A DNA stretch of 64,000 nt from Actinotalea soli (GTDB lineage Bacteria > Actinomycetota > Actinomycetes > Actinomycetales > Cellulomonadaceae), in the NCBI RefSeq assembly GCF_017565425.1, contig NZ_JAGEMK010000003.1, positions 62,001-126,000 of the forward strand, read 5' to 3'. The position numbers and the translations under genes are program-made. The notes beneath the pieces were generated by a model. That model searched no databases and was not told where the DNA came from. It worked only from the letters and a program-made list of their open reading frames with translations. Every line of letters begins with the position of its first letter. The stretch's first letter is position 1. Of the stretch, positions 25,507-34,418 are shown in pieces.

Positions 25507-28176
25507 ATGAGCGACCAGCACCCCACCACCGCCAGCACCCCGACGTCCACGCCGTCGTCCCGGGTACCGGACAAGGTGAGCCTCGAGGGGCTCGAGGAGC
25601 GGTGGGGCAGCGCCTGGCACGAGCAGGGCACCTACTCCTTCGACCGCACGCGGACCCGTGACGAGGTCTACTCGATCGACACCCCGCCCCCCACCGTCTC
25701 GGGCTCGCTGCACGTGGGCCACGTGTTCTCCTACACCCACACCGACCTCGTCGCGCGCTTCCAGCGAATGCGCGGCAAGGAGGTCTTCTACCCCATGGGG
25801 TGGGACGACAACGGCCTGCCCACCGAACGTCGGGTGCAGAACTACTACGGCGTGCGGTGCGACCCGACCCTGCCCTACGAGCCCGGCTACGTCCCGCCCC
25901 ACGAGGGTGGCGAGGGCAAGAGCATCAAGGCCGCCGACCAGGTCCCGATCAGCCGACGCAACTTCGTCGAGCTGTGCGAGCGCCTGACGGTCGAGGACGA
26001 GCAGCAGTTCGAGGCCCTGTGGCGGCGCCTGGGCCTCTCGGTCGACTGGTCGCACCACTACCAGACCATCGACGCCCGCTCGCGGGCCGTCGCCCAGAAG
26101 GCCTTCCTGCGCAACCTCGCCCGCGGCGAGGCCTACCAGGCCGAGGCCCCCGGGCTGTGGGACGTGACCTTCCAGACGGCGGTCGCGCAGGCCGAGCTCG
26201 AGCCGCGCGAGTACCCGGGGCACTTCCACCGGATCGCCTTCCACCGCCCCGACGGTGAGGCGGTCCACGTCGAGACCACCCGGCCCGAGCTCGTCCCCGC
26301 GGTCGTGGCCCTCATCGCCCACCCCGACGACGAGCGCTACCAGCACCTGTTCGGCACCACCGTGCGCTCCCCGCTCTTCGACGTCGAGGTGCCCGTCCTG
26401 GCCCATCCCATGGCCGAGCCGGACAAGGGTGCCGGCATCGCGATGTGCTGCACCTTCGGGGACCTGACCGACGTCCAGTGGTGGCGCGAGCTGCAGCTGC
26501 CGACCCGGTCCGTGCTCAGCCGCGACGGCCGGCTCGTGCGCGAGACCCCCGAGTGGATCGACTCGGAGGCCGGCCGCGCGCACTACGCCGAGATGGCCGG
26601 CAAGACGACGTTCTCGGCGCGGACGGCCGTGGTCGAGGCCCTGCGCGCGAGCGGGGACCTCGACGGCGAGCCCACGCCCACCCAGCGCATGGCCAACTTC
26701 TTCGAGAAGGGCGACAAGCCGCTCGAGATCGTGACCTCGCGCCAGTGGTACGTGCGCAACGGCGGGCGCTCCGAGGGGGCCGGCGCGGGCCTGCGCGAGG
26801 CCCTCCTCGGCCGCGGGCAGGAGCTCGCCTTCCACCCCGACTTCATGCGGGTGCGCTACGAGAACTGGGTCGGCGGGCTCAACGGTGACTGGCTGATCTC
26901 ACGGCAGCGGTTCTTCGGCGTCTCGATCCCGCTGTGGTACCCGGTGACCGCGGACGGCGAGGTCGACCACGAGCACCCGATCCTCCCCGACGAGGCCGTG
27001 CTGCCGGTCGACCCGAGCAGCGACGTCCCGGCGGGCTACACCGCCGACCAGCGCGGTGAGCCCGGCGGGTTCGTGGGTGAGGCAGACGTCATGGACACCT
27101 GGGCGACCTCCTCCCTGAGCCCGCAGATCGCCGGGGGCTGGGAGCACGACCCTGACCTCTTCGAGCGCGTGTTCCCGATGGACCTGCGCCCCCAGGGCCA
27201 GGACATCATCCGCACCTGGCTCTTCTCGACGGTGGTCCGCTCCCACCTCGAGCACGGCTCGCTGCCGTGGAAGCACGCGGCGATCTCCGGATGGATCCTG
27301 GACCCCGACCGCAAGAAGATGTCCAAGTCCAAGGGCAACGTCGTGACCCCCATGGGGCTGCTCGAGGACCACGGCTCGGACGCCGTCCGGTACTGGGCGG
27401 CCTCCGCCCGCCTGGGCACCGACGCGGCCTTCGAGGTCGGCCAGATGAAGATCGGTCGACGGCTCGCGATCAAGGTGCTCAACGCGAGCAAGTTCGCCCT
27501 CGGGTTCGGCGCCGCCGAGGCGGGCACCCCCGAGCCCTCGGCAGTCGTCGAGCCCCTCGACCGCGCGATGCTCGCCGGGCTCGCCGAGGTCGTGGAGAAG
27601 GCCACGGCCGCGTACGAGGCCTACGACCACACGCGGGCCCTCGAGCTGACCGAGACCTTCTTCTGGACCTTCTGCGACGACTACCTCGAGCTGGTCAAGG
27701 ACCGCGCCTACGGCAGCGGTGACGTGACCCCCACCGAGGCGACGTCCTCCGCCCGCGCCGCCCTGGCCATGGCCCTCGACACGCTGCTGCGGCTGCTCGC
27801 CCCGGTGCTGCCCTTCGCGACCGAGGAGGTCTGGTCCTGGTGGCGCGAGGGCTCGGTGCACCGTGCTCCCTGGCCGACGAGCGACCTGCTGCGCCAGGCC
27901 GCGGCCGGGACCGACTCGGCCCACCTCGAGGTGGCAGGTCGCGCCCTCGCGACCCTGCGCAAGGTCAAGTCCGAGGCCAAGGTCTCGATGCGGACCCCCT
28001 TCCTCCGCGCGACCCTGGCGGTCCCGGAGACCAGGCTCGCCCTGGCCGAGGCCACTCTCGCCGACCTCCGCTCGGCGGGCCGCGCTCCGACCCTGACCCT
28101 CGTGGACGACCCGGGGCTGACCGACGCCCCGCAGATGCAGGACCACGAGCTCGCCGCCCCCGAGCCCAAGGGCTGA
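25507..28176 (+). CDS. valS: Valyl-tRNA synthetase, archaeal type
   Basis: An 889-residue class I synthetase charging tRNA-Val. HVGH is at 69-72 and KMSKS at 604-608. The segment after HVGH reads MGWDDNGLPTERRVQ (98-112), the archaeal/Rickettsia-type form, where most bacteria have a GTDHAGIATQ-type segment. The protein ends soon after the anticodon-binding domain; the C-terminal coiled-coil arm usual in bacterial ValRS is not visible. The start at 25507 has a GGGAG site; the 16-residue upstream extension is rejected. The gene is near clpX, the usual actinobacterial neighbour of valS, but on the opposite strand. Horizontal replacement is inferred. Confidence 0.93.
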   Translation: MSDQHPTTASTPTSTPSSRVPDKVSLEGLEERWGSAWHEQGTYSFDRTRTRDEVYSIDTPPPTVSGSLHVGHVFSYTHTDLVARFQRMRGKEVFYPMGWDDNGLPTERRVQNYYGVRCDPTLPYEPGYVPPHEGGEGKSIKAADQVPISRRNFVELCERLTVEDEQQFEALWRRLGLSVDWSHHYQTIDARSRAVAQKAFLRNLARGEAYQAEAPGLWDVTFQTAVAQAELEPREYPGHFHRIAFHRPDGEAVHVETTRPELVPAVVALIAHPDDERYQHLFGTTVRSPLFDVEVPVLAHPMAEPDKGAGIAMCCTFGDLTDVQWWRELQLPTRSVLSRDGRLVRETPEWIDSEAGRAHYAEMAGKTTFSARTAVVEALRASGDLDGEPTPTQRMANFFEKGDKPLEIVTSRQWYVRNGGRSEGAGAGLREALLGRGQELAFHPDFMRVRYENWVGGLNGDWLISRQRFFGVSIPLWYPVTADGEVDHEHPILPDEAVLPVDPSSDVPAGYTADQRGEPGGFVGEADVMDTWATSSLSPQIAGGWEHDPDLFERVFPMDLRPQGQDIIRTWLFSTVVRSHLEHGSLPWKHAAISGWILDPDRKKMSKSKGNVVTPMGLLEDHGSDAVRYWAASARLGTDAAFEVGQMKIGRRLAIKVLNASKFALGFGAAEAGTPEPSAVVEPLDRAMLAGLAEVVEKATAAYEAYDHTRALELTETFFWTFCDDYLELVKDRAYGSGDVTPTEATSSARAALAMALDTLLRLLAPVLPFATEEVWSWWREGSVHRAPWPTSDLLRQAAAGTDSAHLEVAGRALATLRKVKSEAKVSMRTPFLRATLAVPETRLALAEATLADLRSAGRAPTLTLVDDPGLTDAPQMQDHELAAPEPKG

Positions 28177-28179
28177 GCG

Positions 28180-29979
28180 GTGCAGGAGAACCACTCCCCG
28201 AGCCTGATCACGACCGACCCGGCGATGTCGATACCCGGGTTGCTCGCCGCGCGGCTCGAGCGCGCCCCGGACAGCACCCTCGTCGAGCGGAGCTCGGCCC
28301 TGGGCTCGGCCTGGACGCCGATGAGCACCCGGTCCTTCGTCGACGAGGTCACCGCGGTGGCCAAGGGCCTGGTCGCCCGGGGCGTGGAGCCGGGCGACAG
28401 GGTCTCCATCATGAGCCGGACCCGGTACGAGTGGACCCTGCTCGACTTCGCGGTCTGGGCCGTCGGCGCGGTCCCTGTGCCCGTCTACGAGACCTCGTCG
28501 GCCGAGCAGGTGGCCTGGATCCTCTCCGACGCGGGGGTCCGGCTCGCCGTGGTCGAGACGGCCGCCCATGCCGCCGTCACCGAGACCGCCCGGACAGGGC
28601 TCACGACCCTCCAGGACGTGCTCGTGATCGACGAGAACGCCGTGGCGACCCTCGTGACCGAGGGCCGCACGGTCGACGAGGAGGAGATCGAGCGCCGCAG
28701 TGCCCTCGCCGGGATGGACGACCTCGCGACGATCATCTACACCTCGGGGACGACGGGCCGCCCCAAGGGGGTCGAGCTCACCCACGGCAACTTCGTCAGC
28801 CTGACCCTCGAGGGGGTGGCCGGCCTGGGCGAGGTCGTCGCCCCGGGGTCGCGCACCCTGCTCTTCATGCCGCTCGCCCACGTCTTCGCCCGGTTCATCC
28901 AGGTGCTCTGCATCCCCTCGGGGGCCGTGCTCGGCCACACGGCAGACACCAAGAACCTCATCGCGGACCTCGGCACCTTCCGGCCGACCTTCATCCTCAG
29001 CGTCCCCCGGGTCTTCGAGAAGGTCTACAACTCGGCCGAGCAGAAGGCTGCGGCGAGCCCGGTACGGCTGCGGCTGTTCCGGTGGGCCGCCCAGACCTCC
29101 ATCTCCTTCTCCCGGGCCCAGGACGAGCCCGGGGGCCCCGGCATCGGTCTGCGTGCCCAGCACGCCCTCGCCGACCGGCTGGTGCTGAGCCGGCTCCGGG
29201 CCGCCCTCGGAGGGGCCGCCGAGTACGCGGTCTCCGGCGGGGCTCCCCTGGGCGAGCGCCTCGGGCACTTCTTCCGAGGTCTGGGCCTGCAGGTCCTCGA
29301 GGGGTACGGCCTGACCGAGACCACGGCGCCGACCGCGGTCAACCGTCCCGGCGCGACCCGCATCGGCACGGTCGGCCCGCCCTTCCCCGGGGCGGCGGTC
29401 CGTATCGCCGAGGGCGGGGAGATCGAGGTGAGCGGGGCGCACGTCTTCCGCGGCTACCACAACAACCCCGAGGCCACGGCCGAGGCCCTGCGCGAGGGAT
29501 GGTTCCGCACAGGGGACCTCGGCAGCCTCGACGCGGACGGCTACCTGACCATCACCGGTCGCAGCAAGGAGATCATCGTCACCGCGGGCGGGAAGAACGT
29601 CGCCCCCGCGATGCTCGAGGACCGGCTGCGGGGCCACCCGCTGGTGAGCCAGGTCGTGGTCGTCGGGGACGGTCGGCCGTTCATCGGCGCCCTGGTGACC
29701 CTGGACGCCGAGATGCTGCCGGGGTGGCTCGCGGGGCACGACCTCCCGCCGATGGACCTCGCGACCGCTGCACGGAGCAACGCTGTCCTCGCAGCCCTCG
29801 ACCGTGCCGTCGAGCGCACCAACGAGGCGGTCTCCCGCGCCGAGTCGATCCGCAAGATCACCGTGCTCCCGGCCGACTTCACCGAGGCGAACGGCTACCT
29901 CACGCCCTCCTTGAAGATCCGCCGGGCTGCGGTCCTGCGCGACTTCACCGAGGAGATCGACGCGCTGTACGCGCGCTAG
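28180..29979 (+). CDS. AMP-dependent long-chain acyl-CoA synthetase
   Basis: A 599-residue adenylate-forming enzyme of the FadD15-like class. It has the P-loop YTSGTTGRPKGVELTHGN, the core LQVLEGYGLTETTAPTA and the FRTGDLGSLDADGYLTITGRSKEIIVTAGGKNVAP hinge region in two stretches. GTG start 3 nt after the valS stop, with AAGGG 7 nt upstream, so it is co-transcribed with valS. It would activate fatty acids for lipid synthesis or degradation. A bidirectional hairpin follows. Confidence 0.88.
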   Translation: MQENHSPSLITTDPAMSIPGLLAARLERAPDSTLVERSSALGSAWTPMSTRSFVDEVTAVAKGLVARGVEPGDRVSIMSRTRYEWTLLDFAVWAVGAVPVPVYETSSAEQVAWILSDAGVRLAVVETAAHAAVTETARTGLTTLQDVLVIDENAVATLVTEGRTVDEEEIERRSALAGMDDLATIIYTSGTTGRPKGVELTHGNFVSLTLEGVAGLGEVVAPGSRTLLFMPLAHVFARFIQVLCIPSGAVLGHTADTKNLIADLGTFRPTFILSVPRVFEKVYNSAEQKAAASPVRLRLFRWAAQTSISFSRAQDEPGGPGIGLRAQHALADRLVLSRLRAALGGAAEYAVSGGAPLGERLGHFFRGLGLQVLEGYGLTETTAPTAVNRPGATRIGTVGPPFPGAAVRIAEGGEIEVSGAHVFRGYHNNPEATAEALREGWFRTGDLGSLDADGYLTITGRSKEIIVTAGGKNVAPAMLEDRLRGHPLVSQVVVVGDGRPFIGALVTLDAEMLPGWLAGHDLPPMDLATAARSNAVLAALDRAVERTNEAVSRAESIRKITVLPADFTEANGYLTPSLKIRRAAVLRDFTEEIDALYAR

Positions 29980-29989
29980 GCCCACGACG

Positions 29990-30027
29990 GCGGCGGGTCG
30001 GACGGCAGGGACCGGCCGACCCGCCGC
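29990..30027. terminator. Bidirectional terminator between acyl-CoA synthetase and Balon-like gene
   Basis: A 12-bp perfect stem, GCGGCGGGTCGG / CCGACCCGCCGC, with a 14-nt loop fills the 68-bp gap between two convergent genes. Confidence 0.65.
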
Positions 30028-30047
30028 AGGTCAGGAACGGTCCGCGA

Positions 30048-31247
30048 TCAGTGGTGACCCTGACGGTGGGAGTCCTCGGTGTAGCTCGGTGCGGCCTCGT
30101 GAGGGGTCGCTGCGTCGGACCAGCGCAGCAGGGCGGCCACGCCGTCCACCAGGTCCACGCTCCCCTCGAGGGCGAACGTGACCCCGGCGTCCTGAGCGAG
30201 GGCGGCGCGCAGGATCGCGACGTCTGACCGCATCTGCCGGGCGTCCTCCTCGCGTACCCCGAGCGCGTCGAGCTCGGACCGCCGCGCGGCGATCTCGAGA
30301 GGACCAGGGCCGACCCAGAGCTCGCCGTCGCCGAGCTGGGCCGGTGCGCCCGCCGCGTCCTCGAGGATCACGAGCTCGGAGACCTGCCCACGCCGCAGGA
30401 CGTCCAGGACGTCCCCGAGCGAGGTGACGGCGCCGGCACCGCGTCCGAGGCCCTCGCGCAGCCGGTCGGCGACGCCCTCCCGGCGTCGCGCGCGGTAGGC
30501 CTCGACCACGCGGTGCAGGTTCTCGGCGAAGGCATCCTCCTTGACGCCGTCGGCCCGGGACCCGCCGGGCACGTCCACGAGGATCTCGGAGGTCGGGCGC
30601 CCGACCGCGTCGCGGATGAGCGCGACGGCCCGGACGTCCCCGGTGATCATGACGAGCTCAGGTCGGTGCTCGACGACCGCGCGGTCCAGCTCGGTCGCGA
30701 CAGCCTCGGCGTTGCGCTCCCAGGAGTCCTCGACCCGCGACTGCATGCGGCGGTGGGACCATCCCCCTGCCCGCACCTTGTGCAGCACGTCGTGGTCACC
30801 TTCGACGTGCTCGAGCTGCTCGTCGGGCCGATGGCTGTCGGTGCCCGACCAGGAGAGGTCGGCGCCCTGCCGGTCGACCTCGACGAGCAGGTAGCGCACG
30901 GCCTCGTCCGCGGCCTGGGCGGCTGGCATCAGGGCGGGGACCCCGTCGTGGAAGGCCTCGTCCCGGGCCGGGGCGTCCGCGAGGACCCGGTCGAAGAGGA
31001 TCTTCTCCCCCGCCGCGACGACGAAGCGTCCGTGGCGACCGGGCACGTGGGTGGGCCGCAGCACCGCCTCGGCGACGGCGGCGAGGGTGGCCTCGGGAGC
31101 CCCGTCCTGCTCGAGGGAGCGACGAAGCCCCTGCCAGCGGTTCTTGACGTCACGGTCCCCGGCCTCGTCCGCCCGGGTCACGTCCAGGCTCACGGTGGTC
31201 AGGGGGCCGCGGTGGTCCAGCAGCGGCTTGAGCGAGTCGAGCTTCAT
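30048..31247 (-). CDS. Balon/Rv2629-like archaeo-eukaryotic release-factor-family protein
   Basis: A 399-residue protein resembling mycobacterial Rv2629 and the baeRF/Vms1 group, i.e. bacterial relatives of archaeo-eukaryotic release factor 1. Recognisable stretches are GPLTTVSLDVTRADEAGDRDVKNRW near the start (two pieces in the frame), LHKVRAGGWSHRRMQSRVEDSWERNA and VEHRPELVMITGDVRAVALI. Rv2629-type proteins include Balon, which occupies the ribosomal A site during hibernation. No GGQ peptide-release motif is visible, as expected for Balon. The start at 31247 (MKLDSLKPLL) has a GAGGTG site. The family placement is by recollected motifs, so moderate confidence. Confidence 0.72.
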   Translation of the reverse strand: MKLDSLKPLLDHRGPLTTVSLDVTRADEAGDRDVKNRWQGLRRSLEQDGAPEATLAAVAEAVLRPTHVPGRHGRFVVAAGEKILFDRVLADAPARDEAFHDGVPALMPAAQAADEAVRYLLVEVDRQGADLSWSGTDSHRPDEQLEHVEGDHDVLHKVRAGGWSHRRMQSRVEDSWERNAEAVATELDRAVVEHRPELVMITGDVRAVALIRDAVGRPTSEILVDVPGGSRADGVKEDAFAENLHRVVEAYRARRREGVADRLREGLGRGAGAVTSLGDVLDVLRRGQVSELVILEDAAGAPAQLGDGELWVGPGPLEIAARRSELDALGVREEDARQMRSDVAILRAALAQDAGVTFALEGSVDLVDGVAALLRWSDAATPHEAAPSYTEDSHRQGHH

Positions 31248-31371
31248 CGAGCACCTCACGATCGGATCGAGGAGGCCGGCGGCTACGCCGACCTGTCGTT
31301 CCCTCTCCACCCTGGTTCACCGGGGCGCAGAACGCCACCCCGCAGGGCCGCTGACCCGAGGACGGGCCTGC

Positions 31372-32643
31372 TCAGGCCGACTTCTCCCGCGGCGTGCGCT
31401 TGGCGTCCTTCTCGCGGGGCACGATCGTGGGGTTGACGTTCTCGAGCACGACGTCGCGGTCCACGACCACCCGCGCGACGTCGTCACGGCTCGGCACGTC
31501 GAACATGACCTGCTGGAGGACCTCTTCGAGGATCGCCCGCAACCCGCGGGCCCCTGTCCCGCGGAGCAGGGCCTGGTCGGCGATCGCGTCGAGGGCGTCG
31601 GGGGTGAACTCGAGCTCGACGCCGTCGATCTCGAACATCCGCTGATACTGCTTGACGAGGGCGTTGCGCGGCTCGCTGAGGATCCGCACCAGGGCCGAGC
31701 GGTCCAGCGGGGACACCGTGGTGATCACGGGGACACGGCCGATGAACTCGGGGATGAGCCCGAACTTGAGCAGGTCCTCGGGCATGACCTCCCCGTAGAC
31801 GTCGGTGTCGTCCGCCGAGTGGAGCGGGGCGCCGAAGCCGATGCCGCGCCGGCCGGCCCGAGAGGTGATGATCTCGTCGAGACCGGCGAAGGCCCCCGCG
31901 ACGATGAACAGGACGTTCGTCGTGTCGATCTGGATGAACTCCTGGTGCGGGTGCTTGCGCCCGCCCTGCGGCGGGACCGACGCCGTCGTGCCCTCGAGGA
32001 TCTTGAGGAGGGCCTGCTGCACGCCCTCGCCCGAGACGTCGCGGGTGATCGACGGGTTCTCGCTCTTGCGGGCGATCTTGTCGACCTCGTCGATGTAGAT
32101 GATCCCGGTCTCAGCCTTCTTGACGTCGTAGTCAGCGGCCTGGATCAGCTTGAGGAGGATGTTCTCGACGTCCTCGCCCACGTAGCCGGCCTCCGTGAGG
32201 GCCGTGGCGTCGGCGATCGCGAACGGGACGTTGAGCATCTTCGCGAGGGTCTGGGCGAGGTACGTCTTGCCGCACCCGGTCGGCCCGATGAGCAGGATGT
32301 TGGACTTGGCGAGCTCGACCTGCTCGGCGTCGCCCTTGGCAGCCTCACCGGCCTGGACCCGCTTGTAGTGGTTGTAGACCGCGACCGCGAGGGACCGCTT
32401 GGCGGGCGACTGGCCGATGATGTACTGCTCGAGGAAGTCGAAGATCTCGCGGGGCTTGGGCAGCTCGACCATGCCCACCTCGGTGGCCTCGGCCAGCTCC
32501 TCCTCGATGATCTCGTTGCACAGGTCGATGCACTCGTCGCAGATGTAGACCCCTGGGCCTGCGATGAGCTTCTTGACCTGCTTCTGGCTCTTGCCGCAGA
32601 AGGAGCACTTGAGCAGGTCCGCGCCGTCTCCGATGCGTGCCAC
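31372..32643 (-). CDS. clpX: ClpX, ATP-dependent unfoldase of the Clp protease
   Basis: A 423-residue AAA+ unfoldase. The N-terminal zinc finger uses Cys13, Cys16, Cys35 and Cys38 (CSFC and CDEC). Walker A GPTGCGKT is at 120-127, the pore loop is GYVGEDV, Walker B is IIYIDEVDK, and an RRGIGFG loop for ClpP contact follows. The GTG start at 32643 has an AAGGAGAG site and yields the usual ClpX length. It is downstream of clpP2 but behind a hairpin, so it may also have its own promoter. It delivers unfolded substrates to ClpP1P2. Confidence 0.96.
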   Translation of the reverse strand: MARIGDGADLLKCSFCGKSQKQVKKLIAGPGVYICDECIDLCNEIIEEELAEATEVGMVELPKPREIFDFLEQYIIGQSPAKRSLAVAVYNHYKRVQAGEAAKGDAEQVELAKSNILLIGPTGCGKTYLAQTLAKMLNVPFAIADATALTEAGYVGEDVENILLKLIQAADYDVKKAETGIIYIDEVDKIARKSENPSITRDVSGEGVQQALLKILEGTTASVPPQGGRKHPHQEFIQIDTTNVLFIVAGAFAGLDEIITSRAGRRGIGFGAPLHSADDTDVYGEVMPEDLLKFGLIPEFIGRVPVITTVSPLDRSALVRILSEPRNALVKQYQRMFEIDGVELEFTPDALDAIADQALLRGTGARGLRAILEEVLQQVMFDVPSRDDVARVVVDRDVVLENVNPTIVPREKDAKRTPREKSA

Positions 32644-32749
32644 TGCACTCTCCTTCCCGGGGCCGCCGACGGCGGCCCTCACCTCCACCATTGCACACCA
32701 CGGTGGTCCTGCTGTCAGCACGACCGGCCGGACCGGGCGTGTCCTTCAC

Positions 32750-32789
32750 CCGGTCCGGGCCCCGCGTCGTGCTGCGAGGCCCGGACCGG
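32750..32789 (-). terminator. Hairpin terminator between clpP2 and clpX
   Basis: A 12-bp perfect stem, CCGGTCCGGGCC / GGCCCGGACCGG, with a 16-nt loop starts 7 nt beyond the clpP2 stop. It may partly separate clpP1P2 from clpX transcription. Confidence 0.6.
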
Positions 32790-32795
32790 ACGGGC

Positions 32796-33515
32796 TCAGG
32801 CCTTCGGCTGGGCCGTCTTGCGGCTCTCGAGGACCTGGTCGACCAGGCCGTAGTCGAGGGCCTGTGCTGCGCTGAGGATCTTGTCCCGCTCGATGTCCTG
32901 GCGCACCTGGGCGACGTCACGACCCGTGTGCTGAGCGATCGTGTCCTCGAGCCACTCACGCATGCGGATCAGCTCGTTGGCGTGGATCTCGATGTCCGAG
33001 GCCTGCGCGTAGCCACCCCCCTCGAGGGCGGGCTGGTGGATCAGCACGCGGGCGTTGGGCAGCGCCAGGCGCTTGCCCGGCGCCCCGGCCGCGAGCAGCA
33101 CCGCCGCGGCCGAGGCCGCCTGCCCGAGGCACACGGTCTGGATCTCGGGCTTGATGTACTGCATCGTGTCGTAGATCGCCGTCATGGCCGTGAAGGAGCC
33201 GCCGGGCGAGTTGATGTACAGGATGATGTCGCGGTCCGGGTCCTGGCTCTCGAGGACGAGGAGCTGGGCCATGACGTCGTCCGCCGAGGCGTCGTCGACC
33301 TGCACGCCGAGGAAAATGATGCGGTCCTCGAAGAGCTTGGTGTACGGGTCCTGGCGCTTGAAGCCGTAGGCGGTGCGCTCCTCGAACTGGGGCAGGACGT
33401 AGCGCGAGGACGGCGCGCCGTGCGGCATCGCGGGGGCGCCGGCGGGCGAGGCTGCCCTGCCGAAGCCGCCGGCGAGGGCCGACGCGCGGGAGATGAACTG
33501 GTGCTCGGTGCTCAC
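32796..33515 (-). CDS. clpP2: ClpP2 protease subunit
   Basis: A 239-residue serine protease subunit. The nucleophile lies in [15 protein letters not shown], the His in ARVLIHQP, and the [25 protein letters not shown] strand-helix is typical in two pieces. It has an extended N-terminus relative to ClpP1, as other actinobacterial ClpP2 proteins do. GTG start at 33515 with a GAGGAG site. It forms mixed tetradecamers with ClpP1 in related organisms; the clpP1 gene lies 41 bp upstream in the same operon. Confidence 0.94.
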   Translation of the reverse strand: MSTEHQFISRASALAGGFGRAASPAGAPAMPHGAPSSRYVLPQFEERTAYGFKRQDPYTKLFEDRIIFLGVQVDDASADDVMAQLLVLESQDPDRDIILYINSPGGSFTAMTAIYDTMQYIKPEIQTVCLGQAASAAAVLLAAGAPGKRLALPNARVLIHQPALEGGGYAQASDIEIHANELIRMREWLEDTIAQHTGRDVAQVRQDIERDKILSAAQALDYGLVDQVLESRKTAQPKA

Positions 33516-33556
33516 GGGGTGCTCCTCGATGTCTGGGTGGGCTGCGGGGGCTCGGC

Positions 33557-34192
33557 TCAGGAGCCGGTGCCGCCGCCTCCGCTGACCGATCCGGCATGGG
33601 TGACGACGTGGTCGATGAAGCCGTACTCGAGCGCCTCGGGGGCCGTGAACCACCGGTCCCGGTCGGAGTCGGCGTTGATCTGGTCGACCGTCTTGCCGGT
33701 CTGCTCGGCGATGAGCTCGGCGAGCACCTTCTTCATGTGCAGGATGAGCTCGGCGTGGATGCGGACGTCGGTGGCCGTGCCACCGATCCCGCCCGAGGGC
33801 TGGTGCATCATGACCCGCGAGTGCGGGGTGGCGTAGCGCTTGCCCTTCGCCCCCGAGGAGAGCAGGAACTGCCCCATCGAGGCCGCCATGCCCATCGCGA
33901 CGGTAGCGACGTCGGGCTGGATGAACTGCATCGTGTCGTAGATCGCCATCCCGGCCGTGATCGAGCCGCCCGGGGAGTTGATGTAGAGGAAGATGTCCTT
34001 CTCGGGGTCCTCCGCCGCGAGCAGCATGAGCTGCCCGCAGATCGCGTTGGCGTTCTCGTCACGGACCTCCGAGCCGAGCCAGATGATGCGCTCGCGCAGC
34101 AGACGGTTGTAGATCGTGTCGTTCAGGCCCATGCCCGAAGCGTCTCCCCGCGCGGCGCGCGGGGGCTGTGCGTGGCCTGTCATCTCGTTCAC
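33557..34192 (-). CDS. clpP1: ClpP1 protease subunit
   Basis: A 211-residue ClpP. The nucleophile is in [17 protein letters not shown] and the His in [35 protein letters not shown] is typical. GTG at 34192 (VNEMTGHAQ) is chosen for its GGGAGAG site; an internal ATG at 34183 is an alternative. The C-terminus is a Gly-Ser-rich tail. First gene of clpP1-clpP2. It pairs with ClpP2 and docks ClpX or ClpC. Confidence 0.94.
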   Translation of the reverse strand: MNEMTGHAQPPRAARGDASGMGLNDTIYNRLLRERIIWLGSEVRDENANAICGQLMLLAAEDPEKDIFLYINSPGGSITAGMAIYDTMQFIQPDVATVAMGMAASMGQFLLSSGAKGKRYATPHSRVMMHQPSGGIGGTATDVRIHAELILHMKKVLAELIAEQTGKTVDQINADSDRDRWFTAPEALEYGFIDHVVTHAGSVSGGGGTGS

Positions 34193-34253
34193 GGCTCTCC
34201 CTCGTCCAGCCTGCCCCGGGCGGCTGTGGCCCGGGTCCTCAACGTGTCCAGCG

Positions 34254-34259
34254 ACCCTA
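34254..34259 (-). promoter_or_regulatory. Candidate -10 of the clpP1P2 promoter
   Basis: On the minus strand a TAGGGT hexamer (TANNNT form) lies about 60 nt upstream of the clpP1 GTG, flanked by GTT and CGC. A convincing ClgR palindrome was not identified next to it. Confidence 0.35.
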
Positions 34260-34361
34260 ACGCGCTGCGCGCGGCGGGTCGGGCCCCGGCGGGGCCGTTT
34301 CGCTGACGGCGCACGCGCCGCGCACCCGTCGCGGGCCTCCCTCGAGCTGCTCCGGTGACGC

Positions 34362-34398
34362 CGCAGGGCCCCGGCCGACGAGCGTCCGGGGCCCTGCG
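34362..34398 (-). terminator. Terminator of tig
   Basis: A 13-bp perfect stem, CGCAGGGCCCCGG / CCGGGGCCCTGCG, with an 11-nt loop lies 20 nt beyond the trigger-factor stop. It uncouples tig from clpP1P2. Confidence 0.7.
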
Positions 34399-34418
34399 TG
34401 CGGAGCGAGGAGCCTCGC

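Noticed and set aside
26899-29985. A 1028-codon open frame on the minus strand across valS and the acyl-CoA synthetase
   Set aside because: It is antisense to two well-supported genes, has no recognisable domain and is full of Gly/Arg/Asp/Glu runs typical of shadow frames in high-GC DNA.
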